Assembly: GCA_016281475.1 (NCBI GenBank)
Contig: JAEEIS010000141.1
Coordinates: forward strand, 1 to 6,684
Source of the DNA: Bacteroidales bacterium
GTDB lineage: Bacteria > Bacteroidota > Bacteroidia > Bacteroidales > P3
Reading direction: 5' to 3'
DNA: 6,684 nt
Shown: in pieces, positions 4,190 to 6,684 of the stretch
Layout of the letters: each line of letters starts with the position of its first letter
Numbering within the stretch: position 1 is the stretch's first letter
Notes under the pieces: model-generated
Database searches by the model: none
What the model was told of the DNA's origin: nothing
Seen by the model: the letters and a program-made list of their open reading frames with translations, nothing else
Translations under genes and position numbers: made by a program

Positions 4190-6684
4190 AAACAACCCGC
4201 AAACCCCATCTATCCCTTCTATTTCTCCTATCCCTTCTCTTTATCTTCTCCTCCTGCCACCGCAACCCCCACTTCATCACCGACCGCGCCTACCGCCAGC
4301 AGGTAGAGCAGGACTACGCATCCCGCCTCTCCGAATTCCCAATGCTCAACGCCCAATTAAACCTCGACACCCTCTGCCGTGCCGAACGCGAGGCCATGCA
4401 GTTCCTCTACGCCTATATGCCCTATAGCGACCTGGCCGACTACACCCCGGCCTTCTTCCTCGACCAGGTGCGCTATGCCTTCGCTGCCCGCGAACAAATG
4501 CCGTGGGGCAAAACCATACCCGACGATGTCTTCCGCCACTTCGTCCTCGTCTATCGTGTCAATAACGAGAACCTCGACACAGCCCGCATGGCATTCTACC
4601 ACGCTTTGAAAGAACGCGTGCAAGGCATGACTATGGAGGAGGCCGCCTTGGAAGTGAACCACTGGTGTCACGAGCATGTCGCCTACCGTGCTGCTGATGC
4701 GCGCACCTCGGCACCCCTCGCCACTATGCGCACCTCGTTGGGCCGCTGCGGTGAGGAGAGCACTTTTGCCGTCACCGCCCTCCGCTCCGTGGGCATCCCT
4801 GCCCGCCAGTGCTACACCCCCCGCTGGGCACACTGCGACGACAACCACGCCTGGGTCGAAGTATGGGTTGCCAACCCCGATGGCAAGGGCGGCCAGTGGA
4901 AGTTCCTCGGTGCCTGCGAGCCTGACCCCGAATTGAACATGGGCTGGTTCGCCATCCCCTCCACCCGCTGCCTGATGGTGCACAGCAAGGCCTTCGGCCG
5001 CTACCACGGCGACGAGGAAGTTGTCAAGCAGACCGCCCTTTACAGCGAGCTGAACCTCCTCAGCCATTATGCCCCCACACGCCGCGTCACCGCCACCGTC
5101 TGCGGCCCCGACGGTAAGCCCCTCCCCGGTGCCACCATCAAGTTCAAGATGTACAACTACGCCGAGTACTACACCCTTGCCACCTACACCGCCGATGCCC
5201 AAGGGCAGGCCTCCCTCACCACAGGACTCGGCGACATCCTCGTCTGGGCAACCGATGGCACCCGCTACGCCTTCAGCAAACTAGATGTCCGCCAAGACAG
5301 CACCCTCACTTTGACCCTGTCCGACAATCTCAATTCTCAATTCTCAATTCTCAATTTAGACATCGTCCCTCCCGCACCCGGCACCGCCAAAGTCACCCCC
5401 TCCGACGAAGCCGTGGCCCGCAACGCCCGCCGTCTCGCCTACGAGGACTCCCTACGCAACGCCTACACCGCCACATTCCCCACCGAGGACAACTTCAAGA
5501 GCTATCTCCCCAAAGACTGGCTCTGGAGACAGGACAAGTTCTCCGATGCGCAAGTGTGGGAAATCATCCACAAGTCCGAAGGCAACTATGCCGAGATATA
5601 TAAGTTCTTTGAGTACTGGGGTGCCCCGTTCCGCAGTGGCGAACACATCTACGACTACCTCAAATCCTTTTCCGACAAAGACCTGCGCGACATTACCGCC
5701 GATGTCCTCCAAGCCCAAATGACCACTTTCGACTGGCTGGACCGCGCCAAAGGCACCTGTACCAGTGCCCTCTATACCTACGACGTGTACAAGAAGGGCA
5801 TCCTCCCCGCCCGCATCAGCAACGAGCTGGTGCGCGACTGGCGGCAGCCGTTGTTAAAAGGAATGACCGATTTTGCAAACTGGGTTGATTTGTCCGATAA
5901 TGGGAGGACGTATCTAAAGCCGAGAATGCAGCCAGAGGCGTATAAGCAAGATTATGAGGCATTGAGAAATTGGACGATTGAGAATATAGCGGTCGACGAC
6001 ACAGGCAACTACTACAACTGCCCCATCTCTCCGATGGGCGTGTTCCGCCTGCGCCATGCCGATGCGCACAGCCGCGACATCTTCTTTGTGGCAGCCTGCC
6101 GCGCCTTTGGCATCCCCGCCTACCTCGACAACGCCACCAACACCATCTATGTCTGGGACGGCACCGTCTGGCAAAAGACCGACCTCAACCACAAATCTAC
6201 AACCAACAATTCTCAATTCTCAATTCTCAATTCTCAATTAACCCTCACCTACCACGGCAAAGAGCCCGCCACCCCCATCTACTACCCCCACTTTACCCTC
6301 CAAAAGCTCGAAAACGGCGACTTCCGCACCTTCGACTTCGAAGAGGACCCCCGCATGGCCACCTTCCCCGCCACCCTCCCGTTGGAGCCCGGCACCTATT
6401 GCCTCTCCACCGGCAGCCGCTACCCCGATGGCGAGGTGCTCAACCGCCTCGAGTTTTTCACCGTCGCAGAGGGTGAACACGTGACCAAGGAAATCGTCAT
6501 CCGTCCCCTGGTCGAGCGGGGGGCAGAGTCTGTGATACTCCTGCCCGCAGGCACCGAGGTGATGGAGGGCATCACCCTTGCCGAATATGCCGACGACAAG
6601 GGCGTCATACTCGCCTTCATGGGTCCCCACCGCGAACCCGCCAAGCACCTTGTCAAGGAGATGCTGCAGCACGCCGCCGAATTC
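4186..6684 (+). CDS. Large transglutaminase-like SPII lipoprotein, C-terminus beyond window
   Basis: The frame is open from ATG at 4186 through the right edge (833 codons, no stop). Residues 1-23 are a Lys/Arg-led hydrophobic signal ending FSSC, so C24 is the likely lipidated residue; a -3 Phe is slightly unusual. An alpha-helical part (about 30-145) precedes a transglutaminase-like core (about 145-260) with C188 in GRCGEES and H221 in NHAWVEVW; the acidic partner may be E245 or D247 in GACEPDP. An Ig or carboxypeptidase-regulatory-like beta domain follows (about 300-380). Residues about 606-665 resemble the core again but lack Cys and His. A final stretch (KGVILAFMGPHREP, from about 805) hints at a thioredoxin-like fold, weakly supported. 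Substrate and activity are unknown; it may be a peptidase, a crosslinking enzyme or a binding protein. The start overlaps the cutC stop. The gene contains 7-base repeats and a codon-use patch described separately. Confidence 0.88.
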   Translation, partial: MKTTRKPHLSLLFLLSLLFIFSSCHRNPHFITDRAYRQQVEQDYASRLSEFPMLNAQLNLDTLCRAEREAMQFLYAYMPYSDLADYTPAFFLDQVRYAFAAREQMPWGKTIPDDVFRHFVLVYRVNNENLDTARMAFYHALKERVQGMTMEEAALEVNHWCHEHVAYRAADARTSAPLATMRTSLGRCGEESTFAVTALRSVGIPARQCYTPRWAHCDDNHAWVEVWVANPDGKGGQWKFLGACEPDPELNMGWFAIPSTRCLMVHSKAFGRYHGDEEVVKQTALYSELNLLSHYAPTRRVTATVCGPDGKPLPGATIKFKMYNYAEYYTLATYTADAQGQASLTTGLGDILVWATDGTRYAFSKLDVRQDSTLTLTLSDNLNSQFSILNLDIVPPAPGTAKVTPSDEAVARNARRLAYEDSLRNAYTATFPTEDNFKSYLPKDWLWRQDKFSDAQVWEIIHKSEGNYAEIYKFFEYWGAPFRSGEHIYDYLKSFSDKDLRDITADVLQAQMTTFDWLDRAKGTCTSALYTYDVYKKGILPARISNELVRDWRQPLLKGMTDFANWVDLSDNGRTYLKPRMQPEAYKQDYEALRNWTIENIAVDDTGNYYNCPISPMGVFRLRHADAHSRDIFFVAACRAFGIPAYLDNATNTIYVWDGTVWQKTDLNHKSTTNNSQFSILNSQLTLTYHGKEPATPIYYPHFTLQKLENGDFRTFDFEEDPRMATFPATLPLEPGTYCLSTGSRYPDGEVLNRLEFFTVAEGEHVTKEIVIRPLVERGAESVILLPAGTEVMEGITLAEYADDKGVILAFMGPHREPAKHLVKEMLQHAAEF
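4334..4358 (+). repeat. Decayed 7-base repeat array (third copy) near the lipoprotein N-terminus
   Basis: The units AATTCCC, AATGCTC, AACGCCC and a final AATT keep the 7-base period of the AATTCTC arrays found downstream. The encoded FPMLNAQL (from residue 51) lines up with FSILNSQL of the copy at 6208-6239 in the same reading phase. By eye, 4336-4365 matches 6217-6246 at 24 of 30 bases. It reads as an old copy whose codons have drifted, though chance similarity is possible. Confidence 0.4.
5326..5356 (+). repeat. AATTCTC tandem repeat inside the lipoprotein gene (first intact array)
   Basis: One shortened unit AATCTC (5326-5331) is followed by three perfect AATTCTC units (5332-5352) and a final AATT. 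It encodes NLNSQFSILNL (from residue 381), which lies at the end of the Ig-like beta domain, before a linker. The A/T-rich, T-ending codons contrast with the C-ending codons on both sides, so it looks inserted. Loss of one unit would put TAG at 5357-5359 in frame. Confidence 0.85.
5851..5991 (+). other. Patch of foreign-looking codon use within the lipoprotein gene
   Basis: From residue about 556 to 602 only 3 of 47 codons end in C, against about 42 of 60 in the following 60 codons and 15 of 20 just before. Arginine is AGG or AGA here and CGC or CGT elsewhere; TTG, TTA, CTA, GAT, TAT and AAT replace C-ending synonyms. The frame is kept and the protein remains plausible. The edges are sharp, which suits replacement of a segment by recombination with a divergent allele or paralogue better than gradual drift. 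Confidence 0.7.
6208..6239 (+). repeat. AATTCTC tandem repeat inside the lipoprotein gene (second intact array)
   Basis: Four perfect AATTCTC units (6208-6235) plus AATT encode NSQFSILNSQ (from residue 675), just after the second transglutaminase-like region and before a beta-rich segment. Preceding codons (AAATCTACAACCAAC) are also richer in A. Loss of one unit would put TAA at 6239-6241 in frame; gain of one unit would run to a TGA at 6474-6476. Confidence 0.88.

Noticed and set aside
4357..5202. Minus-strand open frame of 281 codons opposite the lipoprotein gene
   Set aside because: C-ending codon bias leaves few stops on the opposite strand; the product is Gly/Val-rich low-complexity without known motifs, while the plus frame has a signal peptide, lipobox and domain motifs.
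5326..6239. The AATTCTC arrays as CRISPR repeats or insertion sequence ends
   Set aside because: The units are 7 bases with no spacers, there are no terminal inverted repeats or target duplications, and no transposase or cas gene is present.

Overview
The window looks like a chromosomal segment of an anaerobic Bacteroidales bacterium; genus and species cannot be fixed from the sequence. Three things point there. The two clear promoters are close matches to the Bacteroidetes -7 element (TAnnTTTG, here TACTTTTGCA and TACCTTTACA). The genes lack convincing Shine-Dalgarno sequences and have A/T-rich leaders. The gene content fits too: a lipid A kinase, a two-protein diiron flavoprotein/rubredoxin oxygen or NO scavenging pair, a DUF3791-like small protein and a large SPII lipoprotein with a transglutaminase-like domain.

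Layout. Positions 1-189 (minus) hold a small DUF3791-like gene cut by the left edge. Positions 255-2113 (minus) hold a two-gene operon, fprA then hrb, separated by 11 bases: a type A flavodiiron protein with all six expected iron ligands, and a flavin reductase-rubredoxin fusion likely to be its electron donor. Positions 2114-2400 are a 287-base divergent intergenic region with one promoter facing each way, two short inverted repeats and four T-tracts spaced about two helical turns apart. Positions 2401-6684 (plus) form a second operon: lpxK, 10 bases, cutC, then a 4-base ATGA overlap into a long lipoprotein gene that is still open at the right edge (833 codons seen).

How the genes work together. 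FprA and Hrb form a plausible NADH to FMN/rubredoxin to FMN/diiron chain that removes O2 or NO. LpxK makes lipid IVA at the inner membrane. CutC is cytosolic with an uncertain role. The lipoprotein should sit on the outside of a membrane; its first transglutaminase-like domain keeps Cys and His, while a second, apparently duplicated copy has lost both.

The most unusual signals are all inside the lipoprotein gene. It carries two perfect arrays of a 7-base repeat (AATTCTC) and a third, decayed array, all translated in the same phase and all near domain boundaries. Because 7 is not a multiple of 3, loss of one unit from either intact array gives an immediate stop codon, so the arrays could act as frame switches. 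The same gene has a sharply bounded patch of about 47 codons with a quite different codon use, suggesting mosaic recombination. No CRISPR array, tRNA, rRNA, insertion sequence or prophage is visible.
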